The notes: generated by a model from the sequence alone, not told the origin. DNA of 64,000 nt from Oscillospiraceae bacterium (GCA_018110925.1 JAGAZJ010000020.1:1-64000), one strand, 5' to 3'. Counted from the stretch's first letter, positions 35,352 through 45,444 are shown. Numbers and translations: made by a program.

Positions 35352-36167
35352 TCATTCCGAAAATTCGCCGATTTTTCTGAACTTATTATATCGTGACTTC
35401 AGTAATTCGTCAATACTTTTTGTCATTTTGTCTTTCAGCGATTTAGACAAAAATTCCGATATATTTTCGGCTGTTGTCTCGGGATCATTGTGAGCGCCTC
35501 CCTCGGGCTCGGGAATGATCTGCTCGGCAACACCGAGAGACACCGCATCCTCTGCGGTTATCTTCATTATATTGCACGCCTCCTCCTCACGGTTGGCGTC
35601 CTTCCAGAGTATAGACGCAAAGCCTCGCGGGGATATGACGGAATATACCGCATTTTCAAGCATCGCAAGCTCATCGCACACGCCGAGCGCCAGTGCGCCG
35701 CCGCTGCCGCCCTCACCGAGAACGACGGATATGACGGGTGTGCGCAGGGTCATGAATTCATACAGGCTCCTTGCGATGGCCTCGCCCTGTCCTCTCTTTT
35801 CGGCACCCACGCCGCAGTATGCACCGGGGGTGTCTATAAAGCATATCACGGGACGGTGAAACTTCTCCGCCTGATGTGCGAGCCTCAGAGCCTTGCGGTA
35901 GCCCTCGGGGTGAGGCATTGCGAAGTTTACTTCCTTGTTCTCGTATACATCTCTGCCCTTGACCTCTGCTATTATGGTGACGGGTATCCCCTCAAGCCTG
36001 CCTATGCCGCCGAGTATGGCTTTGTCGTCGCCGTGGAAGCGGTCGCCGTGGAGCTCATAGAAATCGGTGAATATGAGCGGCAGATAATCCCTTATGGTGG
36101 GTCTGTCCTTGTTTCTTATGATTTTCAGCCTGTCGTAGGGAGCAATGATCGTTTTCTCGTCCATCAT
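35352..36167 (-). CDS. accA: Acetyl-CoA carboxylase carboxyltransferase subunit alpha
   Basis: 271 residues. With AccD it forms the carboxyltransferase that makes malonyl-CoA. Landmarks are [34 protein letters not shown]-like sequence (here [15 protein letters not shown]), [23 protein letters not shown] and [14 protein letters not shown]. The start overlaps the accD stop as ATGA; ATG 36164, three bases on, is also possible. Confidence 0.96.
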   Translation of the reverse strand: MMDEKTIIAPYDRLKIIRNKDRPTIRDYLPLIFTDFYELHGDRFHGDDKAILGGIGRLEGIPVTIIAEVKGRDVYENKEVNFAMPHPEGYRKALRLAHQAEKFHRPVICFIDTPGAYCGVGAEKRGQGEAIARSLYEFMTLRTPVISVVLGEGGSGGALALGVCDELAMLENAVYSVISPRGFASILWKDANREEEACNIMKITAEDAVSLGVAEQIIPEPEGGAHNDPETTAENISEFLSKSLKDKMTKSIDELLKSRYNKFRKIGEFSE

Positions 36168-37009
36168 CTTACCTCCCCCGACCTGTGAAGACGTATCAGA
36201 TGCGCTATGGTGCGCCTCATATTCTTTCTCTCCACTATCATATCAACAAATCCGTTTTCCAGCAGAAATTCAGCCGACTGGAAATCCTCGGGGAGCCTCT
36301 GCTTTATCGTGCCCTCGATGACACGCCTGCCCGCAAAGCCCACAAGCACCTTTGGCTCGGCTATTATTATATCGCCCAGCGATGCAAAGGATGCGGTGAC
36401 ACCGCCCGTCGTGGGGTCTGTCAGCACAGTTATGTACAGGCCGCCGCTCTGCGAGAACCTCGCCGCCGCTCCGCTGGTCTTTGCCATCTGCATAAGGGAC
36501 ACCAGCCCCTCCTGCATACGGGCGCCGCCCGATGCCGTGAACAGTACTATGGGGAGCTTGTTTTCCTCCGCAAATTCAAAGGCACGGGTTATCTTTTCTC
36601 CGACCACACTGCCCATGGATGCCATCATGAAATGTGAATCCATTACGCCTATGACGCATTTCTCGCCGTGTATCGTGCATTCTCCGGTTATTACAGCCTC
36701 GGTGAGACCTGTCTTTTCCTGAAGATCCTTTATCTTGTCCTCATAATCGGGGAAATCTATGGGGTTGAGCGTGCTCATGCCCGCATCATGCTCGGTAAAG
36801 CTGTCATGGTCGCAGGTGAGCTCTATTCTGTCCCTTGCGGTCATCCTTGAATGATAGCCGCAGTGGGAACACACCCACAGCCCCTCTCTCAGTTCCTTGG
36901 CAGGGGTCGTCTCGCCGCATCTGGGGCATTTGAAATCGGGTTCCTTCGGCTGGTCGTCATCGGTATAGAACCGCTTCGTGACCTGCTTGAACCACTCCTC
37001 CATCGTCAT
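36164..37009 (-). CDS. accD: Acetyl-CoA carboxylase carboxyltransferase subunit beta
   Basis: 281 residues. A four-cysteine zinc ribbon (CPRCGETT.. and CSHCGYH, about residues 24-46) precedes the crotonase-like carboxyltransferase core with [21 protein letters not shown] and [17 protein letters not shown]. It works with AccA. The start follows GGAGTGG, 29 bases after accC. Confidence 0.97.
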   Translation of the reverse strand: MTMEEWFKQVTKRFYTDDDQPKEPDFKCPRCGETTPAKELREGLWVCSHCGYHSRMTARDRIELTCDHDSFTEHDAGMSTLNPIDFPDYEDKIKDLQEKTGLTEAVITGECTIHGEKCVIGVMDSHFMMASMGSVVGEKITRAFEFAEENKLPIVLFTASGGARMQEGLVSLMQMAKTSGAAARFSQSGGLYITVLTDPTTGGVTASFASLGDIIIAEPKVLVGFAGRRVIEGTIKQRLPEDFQSAEFLLENGFVDMIVERKNMRRTIAHLIRLHRSGEVR

Positions 37010-37038
37010 GTGAGATCCACTCCGTTATATATTCTTTA

Positions 37039-38385
37039 TCAGTTCTTTTCCAGTTTTCTCGTCAGATAGTTGTTGTCATATGTACCCTCACAGAACACAC
37101 TGTCCTTTATCAGGGACAGGTCAAAATCTATGTTGGTGTCAACGCCCTCAACGATAAATTCGGAAAGCGCCCATTTCATCTTGGCGATAGCCTCTTCCCT
37201 TGTGGGGGCGTGGGCTATAAGCTTTGCTATCATGCTGTCATAATAGGGGGGTATGGTGTACCCCTGATATATGGCGCTGTCTATGCGTATGCCGGGACCG
37301 CCGGGAAAATGCAGGGCATTTATCCTGCCGGGGCTCGGGCGGAAGTTCAGTTCGGGGTTCTCGGCATTTATCCTGCACTCTATGGAATGTCCCCTCATCA
37401 CTATGTCGGTCTGCTTCAGACCCAGCGCCTGACCAAAGGCTATGCGTATCTGAGCCTTGATAAGGTCTATCTCCGTGACAGCCTCCGTTATGGGATGCTC
37501 CACCTGTATCCTGGTGTTCATTTCCATAAAATAGAAGTTCTTGTCCTTGTCCACGAGAAACTCTATCGTGCCTGCATTGGTATATCCGCAGGTTATTGCC
37601 GCCGCAACTGCCGCACGCCCCATGCGCTCACGCAGAACGGGGGTCATTATCGGCGAAGGAGTCTCCTCCAGTACCTTCTGATTGCGCCTTTGCAGTGAGC
37701 AGTCACGCTCGCCCAGATGAACCACATTGCCGAGATTGTCAGCCAGTATCTGGAATTCTATATGCTTGGGGTTCTGTATCAGCTTCTCCATATATATACT
37801 GCTGTCGCCGAAAAAGCTGAGAGCCTCCTGCGAAGCCGCCGTCATTGCCGCTTCAAGCTCATCCTCACTGTCAACACGGCGTATGCCCCTGCCGCCGCCG
37901 CCTGCCGATGCCTTTATCATCACGGGATAGCCTATGCTCTTTGCAAGAGCCTTTGCAGAGGCAACATCCCCCAGCACACCGTCAGAACCCGGTATCACGG
38001 GCACGCCCGCATTCTTCATCGTCATCTTTGCCGCAGCCTTGTCTCCCAGAGCCCTTATCGCCCTCGGTGACGGGCCTATGAACTTTATGCCGTTCTTTTC
38101 ACAGGCTTCGGCAAAATCGGCATTCTCCGACAGAAAACCGAATCCGGGATGAACGGCATCCGCCCCTGTCAGCTTACACGCCTCTATTATCGCATCTGCA
38201 TTGAGATAGCTGTCCTTTGTGGAAGGAGGACCTATGCAGATGGATTCATCGGATATCTGTGCATGAAGGGAATGCTTGTCCGCAGTGGAATACACCGTGA
38301 CAGTGTGTATGCCCATCTCACGGCAGCTCCTTATTATACGCACAGCTATCTCGCCCCTGTTGGCGATAAGTATCTTCTTGAACAT
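37039..38385 (-). CDS. accC: Biotin carboxylase subunit of acetyl-CoA carboxylase
   Basis: 448 residues, standard length. It carboxylates biotin on AccB using ATP and bicarbonate. The N-terminus is FKKILIANRGEIAVRIIR, the ATP-grasp loop is KASAGGGGRGIRRV near residue 160, and the catalytic region MEMNTRIQVEHPITE lies near 285. Part of the fab/acc operon. Confidence 0.98.
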   Translation of the reverse strand: MFKKILIANRGEIAVRIIRSCREMGIHTVTVYSTADKHSLHAQISDESICIGPPSTKDSYLNADAIIEACKLTGADAVHPGFGFLSENADFAEACEKNGIKFIGPSPRAIRALGDKAAAKMTMKNAGVPVIPGSDGVLGDVASAKALAKSIGYPVMIKASAGGGGRGIRRVDSEDELEAAMTAASQEALSFFGDSSIYMEKLIQNPKHIEFQILADNLGNVVHLGERDCSLQRRNQKVLEETPSPIMTPVLRERMGRAAVAAAITCGYTNAGTIEFLVDKDKNFYFMEMNTRIQVEHPITEAVTEIDLIKAQIRIAFGQALGLKQTDIVMRGHSIECRINAENPELNFRPSPGRINALHFPGGPGIRIDSAIYQGYTIPPYYDSMIAKLIAHAPTREEAIAKMKWALSEFIVEGVDTNIDFDLSLIKDSVFCEGTYDNNYLTRKLEKN

Positions 38386-38440
38386 ATATAAACATCCTTA
38401 GTCAAGTGAGAAGCGACTTGCATCACCGCTCACCGTTCAC

Positions 38441-38565
38441 TTTATTGCAGACCTCATCTCAGTCTGCTGACGTGCAAGATAAATCTATTTAATTGCAAAC
38501 TGTATCTCAGCCTGCTGACGTGCATCATTTATATTACTTGATAGCAAACTGTATCTCAGCAGATA
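38441..38565 (-). repeat. Threefold 48-base repeat built from the fabZ 3' end
   Basis: The fabZ terminal codons (ending AEIQFAIK and stop) recur twice in the downstream gap. One copy (38485-38523) still reads ARQQAEIQFAIK and a stop. An older one (38441-38476) has lost frame. Units are 48 to 49 bases apart and share TGCTGACGTGCA. Confidence 0.8.
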
Positions 38566-38959
38566 CGGCCTTTTCCCCGTTCACGGTGCAGAGCCCCTTG
38601 CCGTAGCCGACAGATCCCCTGACCTTGGTGATCTCCACCTCGATGCGCAGTCTGTCGCCGGGCACTACCTGACGGCGGAACTTAGCTTCCTTTATGCCGC
38701 CGAAAAATCCTATCTTCCCCTTGTTCTCGGGGAGGGCGAGCATAGCCGCACAACCTGCCTGAGCCATCATCTCCACCATGAGCACGCCGGGGACAACGGG
38801 ATAATCGGGGAAATGCCCCTTGAACCAGAATTCATCGGGGGTCATATTCTTGTATGCCACAACTCTCACTCCCGGCTCCATTTCCTCTATCTCGTCGATG
38901 AGAAGGAACGGGTCTCTGTGAGGGATAAGCTCCATTATCTGTTCTTTGTTAAGCTGCAT
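38534..38959 (-). CDS. fabZ: 3-hydroxyacyl-ACP dehydratase FabZ
   Basis: 141 residues of the hotdog fold. The family motif HRDPFLLIDEI carries the catalytic His near residue 14, followed by FKGHFPDYPVVPGVLMVEMMAQ with the partner Glu. It dehydrates beta-hydroxyacyl-ACP during elongation. The 3' end is repeated in the gap before accC. Confidence 0.97.
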   Translation of the reverse strand: MQLNKEQIMELIPHRDPFLLIDEIEEMEPGVRVVAYKNMTPDEFWFKGHFPDYPVVPGVLMVEMMAQAGCAAMLALPENKGKIGFFGGIKEAKFRRQVVPGDRLRIEVEITKVRGSVGYGKGLCTVNGEKAVSAEIQFAIK

Positions 38960-38975
38960 AATATCTTCTCCTGTA

Positions 38976-39416
38976 TCAGTTGGTCCACTTGCCGATCACG
39001 ACATCGTCGCCGGGCTCTTTTGAAAAATCCATTGAGGATATATCGCTCTCGCTCCAGTAAGCGGCAACGGGCGTGCCGTTATTTATCATCACCACATAGT
39101 AGCCTTTCGTCATGCCGTTGGTGTATGTATCCATAGCGGTGTCAAAGTCGCTCTGAGAGCCGTCATAGACTATACTTCCCGCTTTGTCGAGCTTGCCCGC
39201 ATATCTGCCGCTTTTAAGCTCAACGCCCTTTGCTCCGCAGTCGGCACAGTAATTCTGTGCATTCTGCATCATGAGCTGTGCGTTCTGTGTCGCCGCAAGA
39301 TTTTTGCTCTCGTCTACCTGATTTTGTGCATTTTCGACCGTCGTGCCGCCGCTGCCTATACAGCCCGTGAGCATCACCGCCATTGCGGCGCACAGTGCGG
39401 CATATGCCCGCTTCAT
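38976..39416 (-). CDS. Lipoprotein embedded in the fatty-acid operon
   Basis: 146 residues with signal peptide and lipobox LTGC. A Gln/Asn-rich helix (about 30-55) precedes a small domain with a CADCG pair and a GYYVVMINNGTPVAAYWS strand that recalls pseudopilin-like C-terminal regions. No function is recognised. It overlaps the accB stop and sits 16 bases before fabZ, so it is translated with the acc/fab enzymes although it is exported. Confidence 0.78.
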   Translation of the reverse strand: MKRAYAALCAAMAVMLTGCIGSGGTTVENAQNQVDESKNLAATQNAQLMMQNAQNYCADCGAKGVELKSGRYAGKLDKAGSIVYDGSQSDFDTAMDTYTNGMTKGYYVVMINNGTPVAAYWSESDISSMDFSKEPGDDVVIGKWTN

Positions 39417-39910
39417 CAGGATCTCCTCTGTTCGATGACCATAATAGGCTGATCGAACTCGACAGGGTCGCCCGACTTCACAAGGATCTCCTTTACAACG
39501 CCCGAAAACTGGCTCTGTATCTCATTCATGAGCTTCATTGATTCGATTATCATGAGCACATCGCCCTTCTTGACGCTCTGGCCGACCTTGACAAAGGGCG
39601 GCTTGTCGGGCGCAGGGGATGAATAGAACGTTCCCACGATAGGCGACTTGACAACATTGCCGTCATATACCTTATCCGCCTTCTGAGGGACAGCAGGCTG
39701 AGAAACGGGGTCAGACAGTGCGCTGTCCGCCATGGGCGGCATACCGGCAGGCGCTCCGAAAGGAGGGGGAGGAGGGCACTTCCGTCCCTTGACGGTTATG
39801 GTCTTCTCGCCGTCCGAAAGGGTTATCTCGGACAGTTTCTTCTCGCTGACGATGTCTGCGAGCCTTTCGATAGTTTCTATATCATACAGACCTAAGATCT
39901 TCTTTTCCAT
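39416..39910 (-). CDS. accB: Biotin carboxyl carrier protein
   Basis: 164 residues. The C-terminal biotinyl domain has the ESMKLMNEI motif with the biotinylated Lys near residue 127, after VVKSPIVGTFYSSPAPD. The N-terminal domain is helical and is joined by a Pro-rich linker. It carries carboxybiotin between AccC and the AccAD transferase. Confidence 0.96.
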   Translation of the reverse strand: MEKKILGLYDIETIERLADIVSEKKLSEITLSDGEKTITVKGRKCPPPPPFGAPAGMPPMADSALSDPVSQPAVPQKADKVYDGNVVKSPIVGTFYSSPAPDKPPFVKVGQSVKKGDVLMIIESMKLMNEIQSQFSGVVKEILVKSGDPVEFDQPIMVIEQRRS

Positions 39911-39925
39911 ACTTCTCAGACCTCA

Positions 39926-41167
39926 TCACTTAACAAATTTCTTTATGCATATCGTGCCGTTGTGTCCGCCGAAGCCGAGGGAGTTTGAAAGAGCCGCATT
40001 CACGGTCATTTCCCTGTTGCCATCGACACAGTAATCAAGATCGCACTCGGGATCAGGGGTCTTGTAGCCTACGGTGCGGTGAACTAGATCATTCTGCACG
40101 GAGAGCGCCGTGACTATCGCCTCGACTGCACCTGCCGCACCGAGAAGATGACCCGTCATGGACTTGGTGGAGTTGATGACCACCTTTCTTGCGTTCTCCT
40201 CGCCCAGTGCCAGCTTTATTGCGATGGTCTCATACTTGTCGTTGAGACCCGTGGATGTACCGTGTGCGTTTATGTAGCTTATATCGGCAGCGGTAAGACC
40301 TGCCTCCTCATATGCCATTCTCATAGCGGCGGCAGCGGCTTCACCCGTAGGTGAGGGGCTCGTCATATGGTATGCATCGCCCGTTGCGCCATAGCCTGCT
40401 ATCTCTGCGTATATCCTCGCACCTCTCTTTACGGCGTGCTCGTATTCCTCAAGTATGAGCATACCGCTTCCCTCACCGAGAACGAAGCCGTTTCTCTCAC
40501 CGTCAAAGGGTATGGAGCAGCGTTCAAGGTCTGTGGAGCGTGAGAGTGCGTGCATATTGTTGAAACCTGCCAGCCCGAATTCACCGACAACAGCTTCCGA
40601 GCCGCCTGTGATGCACACATCGAGATAGCCGTCCTTTATCTTTCTGAAAGCCTCACCGATTGCATTGGTAGAGGATGCGCAGGCTGTGGTGGTGCAGTAG
40701 TTCGCACCCTTGAAATTCTTCGCCTTCATAGCGATAGTGCCTGCCGCCATATTTGCGATAGTCATGGGGATATAGAATACCGACACCCTGCCGGGGCCTT
40801 TTTCAAAATATCTGCCCGACTCCGAAACAGTGAGATTGAGGTCACCCATGCCCACGCCGCAGATGACACCTGCACGATAGGGGTCAATGTCCGAAAAATC
40901 ACTACCCGAATCCTCAAGCGCATCGAGCGCCGCCGTCACCGCAAACTGGGTGAAGCGTGACATACGCTTTGCTTCCTTTTTGTCGAGCCTGCGCTCGGGG
41001 TCAAAGTCATTGACGCTTGCGGCGATCTTTACCTCAAAGTCCTCGCTCACACGGTCACCGAGAAACGAAAATCCCAGCTTATTAGCCTTTATCGCATTCC
41101 AGAATTCTCCGACCGTATTGCCGATAGGAGATACAACGCCCATTCCGGTTATGACTACTCTTTTCAT
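39926..41167 (-). CDS. fabF: 3-oxoacyl-ACP synthase II (FabF)
   Basis: 413 residues from ATG 41167 behind GCAGGAG. The thiolase-fold active site is Cys in TTACASSTNAIGEA near residue 163, and His in NAHGTST near 301 and in MTGHLLGAAGAVEA near 337. It elongates acyl-ACP by two carbons. In the operon between fabG and accB. Confidence 0.97.
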   Translation of the reverse strand: MKRVVITGMGVVSPIGNTVGEFWNAIKANKLGFSFLGDRVSEDFEVKIAASVNDFDPERRLDKKEAKRMSRFTQFAVTAALDALEDSGSDFSDIDPYRAGVICGVGMGDLNLTVSESGRYFEKGPGRVSVFYIPMTIANMAAGTIAMKAKNFKGANYCTTTACASSTNAIGEAFRKIKDGYLDVCITGGSEAVVGEFGLAGFNNMHALSRSTDLERCSIPFDGERNGFVLGEGSGMLILEEYEHAVKRGARIYAEIAGYGATGDAYHMTSPSPTGEAAAAAMRMAYEEAGLTAADISYINAHGTSTGLNDKYETIAIKLALGEENARKVVINSTKSMTGHLLGAAGAVEAIVTALSVQNDLVHRTVGYKTPDPECDLDYCVDGNREMTVNAALSNSLGFGGHNGTICIKKFVK

Positions 41168-41198
41168 AGAAAAACTCCTGCTCTGATATTTTATTATC

Positions 41199-41930
41199 TT
41201 ACATGGCAAGTCCGCCGGAAATCTCGATGACCTGTCCCGTTACATAGGAGGAATCCTCCGATGCAAGGAAGGATACAACGCCTGCGATCTCTTCGGGCTC
41301 ACCGTAGCGCTTCATTGCGATAAGGTCGAGCATCTTCTGCTTCTGCTCATCCGTGAGCGCATCGGTCATGGGTGTGTGTATAAATCCGGGTGCGACCGCA
41401 TTGCAGGTGATGCCCCTCTTGCCGTATTCCTTGGCAACGGTCTTGGTCATACCGATGATAGCCGCCTTTGATGCGGCATAATTCACCTGACCCGCATTGC
41501 CGTAAAGACCCGTTACGGACGCAAGATTTATTATATGACCGTGCTTCTGTCTGCTCATAACGCCGCAGACGAGCTTCATCATGTTGAATACGCTCTTCTG
41601 GTTCACAGCGATGACAAGGTCATACATAGCCTCGTCCATCTTTGCCATAAGGTTGTCACGGGTTATGCCTGCGTTGTTCACAAGCACATCTATCGTGCCG
41701 AAGCGCTCCTTGACAGCCTTTACCATATTCTCGCATTGGTCGTATTTTGACACATCCGCAAGGAACACCTCCGCCTGAACGCCGAGAGCACGCACCTTGT
41801 CGAGTATGTCGTTGTTTTCAAACATTTTTTCGCTTATATCGTTGAAGGCTATATCAAAGCCGTCCTTTGCAAGTCTGAGAGCGATAGCCGCTCCTATGCC
41901 TCTCGCTGAACCCGTGATAAGTGCAGTCAT
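41199..41930 (-). CDS. fabG: 3-oxoacyl-ACP reductase FabG
   Basis: 243 residues of the short-chain dehydrogenase family. The cofactor loop is TGSARGIGAAIALRL, the NNAG motif is near residue 89, and the catalytic Ser and YAASKAA are in the middle. It reduces beta-ketoacyl-ACP with NADPH. Part of the fab operon. Confidence 0.96.
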   Translation of the reverse strand: MTALITGSARGIGAAIALRLAKDGFDIAFNDISEKMFENNDILDKVRALGVQAEVFLADVSKYDQCENMVKAVKERFGTIDVLVNNAGITRDNLMAKMDEAMYDLVIAVNQKSVFNMMKLVCGVMSRQKHGHIINLASVTGLYGNAGQVNYAASKAAIIGMTKTVAKEYGKRGITCNAVAPGFIHTPMTDALTDEQKQKMLDLIAMKRYGEPEEIAGVVSFLASEDSSYVTGQVIEISGGLAM

Positions 41931-41949
41931 GATGTTATCTCCTTTTTAT

Positions 41950-42885
41950 TCATATCTTATGACCCAGGAGCTTTTCGGCACCTGTCATCATTTCCTCCAC
42001 GATGTCCTTGCAGGGCTTCACATCGGTTATCATGCCTGCGATAAGACCGCAGAGCATAGAACCTTCCTCAACGTTGCCGTCAACGACAGCCTTGCGCAGA
42101 GAACCGACGGTGAGCGCCTCGAAATCCTCGGGAGGTGCGGCATTCTTCTCCATTTCCTGGAGCTTCTTTGTGTATTTTGATCTGATGCAGCGGCAGGGAG
42201 AGCCCGAATAGAAGCCTGTTATGGCATTGTCGGTATCCTTCGCCTTGACTACCGCATTCTTGTAGTTGTCGTGTATCTGACACTCTTCCGATGCAAGGAA
42301 ACGTGTGCCTATCTGCACTCCGTCCGCACCGAGCATGAACGAAGCCGCAACGCCTCTTCCGTCGGCTATGCCGCCTGCGGCGATAACGGGCACATCCGCT
42401 CCCACCGCATCGACTATCTGGGGCACAAGGCACATAGTGGTGTTCTGACCGATATGTCCGCCGGACTCCGTACCCTCTGCGATGACCGCATCAGCGCCTG
42501 CCTTGACAAGTCTTTTTGCAAGGGCTACCGTGGGCACTACGGGTATGACCTTTATGCCTGCTTCCTTCCATGAAGGCACATACACGCCCGGATTGCCCGC
42601 ACCCGTGGTGACGAAAGCCACACCCTCGTCTATGACGAGCTGTGCAAGATCCTCCGCATTGGGGGACATGAGCATAATATTCACACCGAAGGGCTTGTCC
42701 GTAAGCTCCTTGCAGCGGCGTATCTGATCTCTCAGATAATCTATGGGAGCAGAGCCGCCGGCTATTATGCCCGCACCGCCCGCATTGGATACAGCCGAGG
42801 CAAGTGTGCTCTCAGCCACCCATGCCATACCGCCCTGTAAAAGAGGGTATCTTATTCCCAGAAGTTTGGTAACTCTTGTTGACAT
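41950..42885 (-). CDS. fabK: Enoyl-ACP reductase II FabK
   Basis: 311 residues of the FMN-dependent nitronate monooxygenase-like TIM barrel. The N-terminus RYPLLQGGMAWVAE, the GGAGIIAGG loop and AEGTESGGHIG are typical of FabK, as is IAAGGIADGRG. It performs the last step of elongation, replacing FabI. The window contains no fabI. Confidence 0.95.
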   Translation of the reverse strand: MSTRVTKLLGIRYPLLQGGMAWVAESTLASAVSNAGGAGIIAGGSAPIDYLRDQIRRCKELTDKPFGVNIMLMSPNAEDLAQLVIDEGVAFVTTGAGNPGVYVPSWKEAGIKVIPVVPTVALAKRLVKAGADAVIAEGTESGGHIGQNTTMCLVPQIVDAVGADVPVIAAGGIADGRGVAASFMLGADGVQIGTRFLASEECQIHDNYKNAVVKAKDTDNAITGFYSGSPCRCIRSKYTKKLQEMEKNAAPPEDFEALTVGSLRKAVVDGNVEEGSMLCGLIAGMITDVKPCKDIVEEMMTGAEKLLGHKI

Positions 42886-42913
42886 ATCATCACCCTATCC
42901 TAAATTTATATTA

Positions 42914-44152
42914 TCACTTTTTAAGATCGAGAACTGCCTTTTTGGTGCCCTCCTCGTTCACATCATCTGCGAACCAGCCGTAGAGGATACCGTTCCTGAC
43001 CGTCAGCCCGACCAGCATATCATCGCTCTTTTTATTCTTGTATACCGCAGTGATCTTGCCCGTCTTAGGGTCATATCTGTTCACCGCATGATCGGTGTTG
43101 TAGTAGATATAAGTGTCATACTGCACCATCTGGGGCGAATACCCCGTCCAGTAAGTTGTATTGACACCCTGCTTTATCTCCCACCTGTCCGTGACCTTAA
43201 ACAGCCTTACCACCTGATTTTTGTCGGTGTCATATCTGTAAACGCCGTCAGCGCCCACATATATTATCCCCTTGCCGTAAAAGGCAAAGGAGCTGCTGTG
43301 ATCCCAGTCCATTTTGTCAAACCGCTTTGATACAGCGGTACTGTCGGGCACATCGTAGTATTCCTTCATAGCATCGGCGCTTCTGAGGAAATACTTGTGC
43401 ATCGTTATCCTCTCGACCTGTTCACTGTTTATGAACGAATCGTCAAAGGTGGTGTCCACATGGTACCAGTGACCGTCTATCTTCACCATGTTCCACATAT
43501 GTGAATCATTTGAGATCATCTTGCTCTCTATGCCGACTTCACCGAGAAGGATGGTATAAGCCCTTGCATATCCCGTGCAGAGCGCCTTGTGCCTTACCAG
43601 AGCGGCATAGGGCGTTGAAGTATAGCGGTTTCCCGACTGTATGTACTCCGTGTTCTCAACGAGCCTGTCGTGGATATATGCCGCCTTCTGAAGATCCGTC
43701 CAGTTCTTGCCGACACCGGAAATGATATCAGCCACCGCCTTGTCAAAGGCCTTTTTGTCCTTTGCAAGAGAGTCCTTTGACGATGTGTACTTTACATACA
43801 GATTGACCTCACAGCGGTACTTCTTGCCCTGCTTTGCGATAGAGCCGTCAAAGCTCAGCTCGTCGCACACGTTGAACAGTTCCTTTTCACAGAACAGCTC
43901 CTCCACCGTGTCGTTGAGCAGTCTGTTTATATACTCCTCATCGCTGTTGTCAACATAGATGGTGGTCTTTATCGCAGGGGAAAGAGCTATCATCCCTTTG
44001 CGCACATCCTCCTTCAGCACAGCCTTCGCCGTAGCCTCTGTGCCCGATTCGGATATCTCGGTCAGCAAAGGGCTCACCGCATATATCTGCGGTGACGGGA
44101 GCGATGCCGAAAGCATTATCAGCGCCGATAACAAAGCTACTTTTCTTTTCAT
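42914..44152 (-). CDS. Exported transglutaminase-like protein
   Basis: 412 residues with a signal peptide (about 1-26). A papain-like transglutaminase core shows Cys192 in ALCTGYARAY, His218 in SHMWNMV and Asp233 in HVDTTFDDS. The C-terminal 150 residues contain repeated IYVG.DG/YYNTDHA-type strands like a small beta-propeller (DUF5050-like). Such proteins act on the cell surface, as peptidases or cross-linkers. It lies in the fab operon between fabK and fabH with short gaps, although its substrate is unknown. Confidence 0.88.
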   Translation of the reverse strand: MKRKVALLSALIMLSASLPSPQIYAVSPLLTEISESGTEATAKAVLKEDVRKGMIALSPAIKTTIYVDNSDEEYINRLLNDTVEELFCEKELFNVCDELSFDGSIAKQGKKYRCEVNLYVKYTSSKDSLAKDKKAFDKAVADIISGVGKNWTDLQKAAYIHDRLVENTEYIQSGNRYTSTPYAALVRHKALCTGYARAYTILLGEVGIESKMISNDSHMWNMVKIDGHWYHVDTTFDDSFINSEQVERITMHKYFLRSADAMKEYYDVPDSTAVSKRFDKMDWDHSSSFAFYGKGIIYVGADGVYRYDTDKNQVVRLFKVTDRWEIKQGVNTTYWTGYSPQMVQYDTYIYYNTDHAVNRYDPKTGKITAVYKNKKSDDMLVGLTVRNGILYGWFADDVNEEGTKKAVLDLKK

Positions 44153-44164
44153 GTCATATCCTCA

Positions 44165-45157
44165 TCAATAGTCGAATACCATCGCCGCAAGGGTCAGACC
44201 TGCGCCGAAGCCCACGAAACAGACCTTCTGTCCTCTCTTCACTGCCCCCGTATGCACAGCCTCATCAAAGGCCAAGGGTATGGAGGCACTGGATGTATTG
44301 CCCGTGTGCCCGATGTTGGTATAGAATTTTTCAAGACCCACACCGAGATTTTTGGCTGCAGTCTCTATTATCCTTATATTTGCCTGATGCGGCACAAATA
44401 TGTCTATATCCTCAACGCCTGTCCCTGTGCCCTCAAGAGCCATTTTCACCGCATGGGGCAGAGCCTTCGTGGCGAATTTGTATACTTCCTTGCCGTCCTG
44501 CACGAGCACCCCGACAGGTGCATCATCAGCTGTCCCGTCATCTGTGTGGACAGGGTCTTTCACAAAGGGATGCGGATCGTGAGCCACCTTTGCATACAGA
44601 TGATTCATGCCGCTGCCGTCGCAGCCCAGCCAGCTCGTACAGAAGGCGTCAGACCTCTCAACGATGAATGCCGCCGCACCGTCGCCGAAAAGTATGCAGG
44701 ATGAGCGGTCGGTGAAATCGGTTATGTATGAAAGCTGCTCCGCCGCCACCACAAGAACGTATTTCAGCCTGTCATCCGTCATAAGAAATCTCCGTGCGGT
44801 GTCAAGTGAATACACAAAACCGGAGCAGGCCGCTCCCAGATCGAATGCCGCCGCATTCGCCGCACCGGTCTCACGCTGTATCACAGCGGCACAGGACGGG
44901 GTGAAATAATCGTTCGTTATCGTCGAACAAATTATCATGCCGATGTCAAGAGGGTCGATCCCTGCCTCATCTATCGCTCTCTCAGCTGCCCGGGCGCCCA
45001 TATACCATGTCGGCTCGCCGTTTGTCATATGTCTCTCTGATATGCCGGTCCTTGTGCGTATCCATTCATCATTGGTCTCAACACATGATGCCAGATCATC
45101 GTTTGTGACAGTGAGAAGCGGTTTGTAAGAACCCGTTGAGAGGATCTTTATTCCCAT
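44165..45157 (-). CDS. fabH: 3-oxoacyl-ACP synthase III (FabH)
   Basis: 330 residues from ATG 45157, selected by its GGAGG site. FabH starts fatty-acid synthesis by condensing acyl-CoA with malonyl-ACP. The active site is Cys in DLGAACSGFVY near residue 115, with His in PHQANIRIIE and Asn in NIGHTGNTSSASIP. It is the first gene of the operon that ends with acpP. Confidence 0.97.
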   Translation of the reverse strand: MGIKILSTGSYKPLLTVTNDDLASCVETNDEWIRTRTGISERHMTNGEPTWYMGARAAERAIDEAGIDPLDIGMIICSTITNDYFTPSCAAVIQRETGAANAAAFDLGAACSGFVYSLDTARRFLMTDDRLKYVLVVAAEQLSYITDFTDRSSCILFGDGAAAFIVERSDAFCTSWLGCDGSGMNHLYAKVAHDPHPFVKDPVHTDDGTADDAPVGVLVQDGKEVYKFATKALPHAVKMALEGTGTGVEDIDIFVPHQANIRIIETAAKNLGVGLEKFYTNIGHTGNTSSASIPLAFDEAVHTGAVKRGQKVCFVGFGAGLTLAAMVFDY

Positions 45158-45444
45158 TTCATGACCTCCGTTAGCCCGTGACCTGCGTGCGCAGTATGTC
45201 TGCCACAGGCTCATATCCTTTATTCCGATAATTTTAATTTAATTATTGTAATTGCGATCAATTTGTGTTATACTATCATACAGGCATATCTGCCGCATGG
45301 CGACCCATACTCATAACTATATTATTTTAATACATTTGCGCTGTACTTGTCAACACCAAAACGGGTTTTTTGCCAAATTTTTTCAATATTATCATCTTAC
45401 TGTATATTTTTTAATAAATATTACAAATAGGAAAGGATAACAAT
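45158..45444. other. Divergent control region between fabH and fabD
   Basis: 287 AT-rich bases between two divergent fatty-acid transcripts. No canonical FapR or FabT operator was recognised, and no clean promoter pair could be fixed. Confidence 0.55.

Noticed and set aside
45158-45444. A FapR or FabT operator between fabH and fabD
   Set aside because: The gap is AT-rich with several weak repeats, but none matches the known operators closely, and no regulator gene is nearby.
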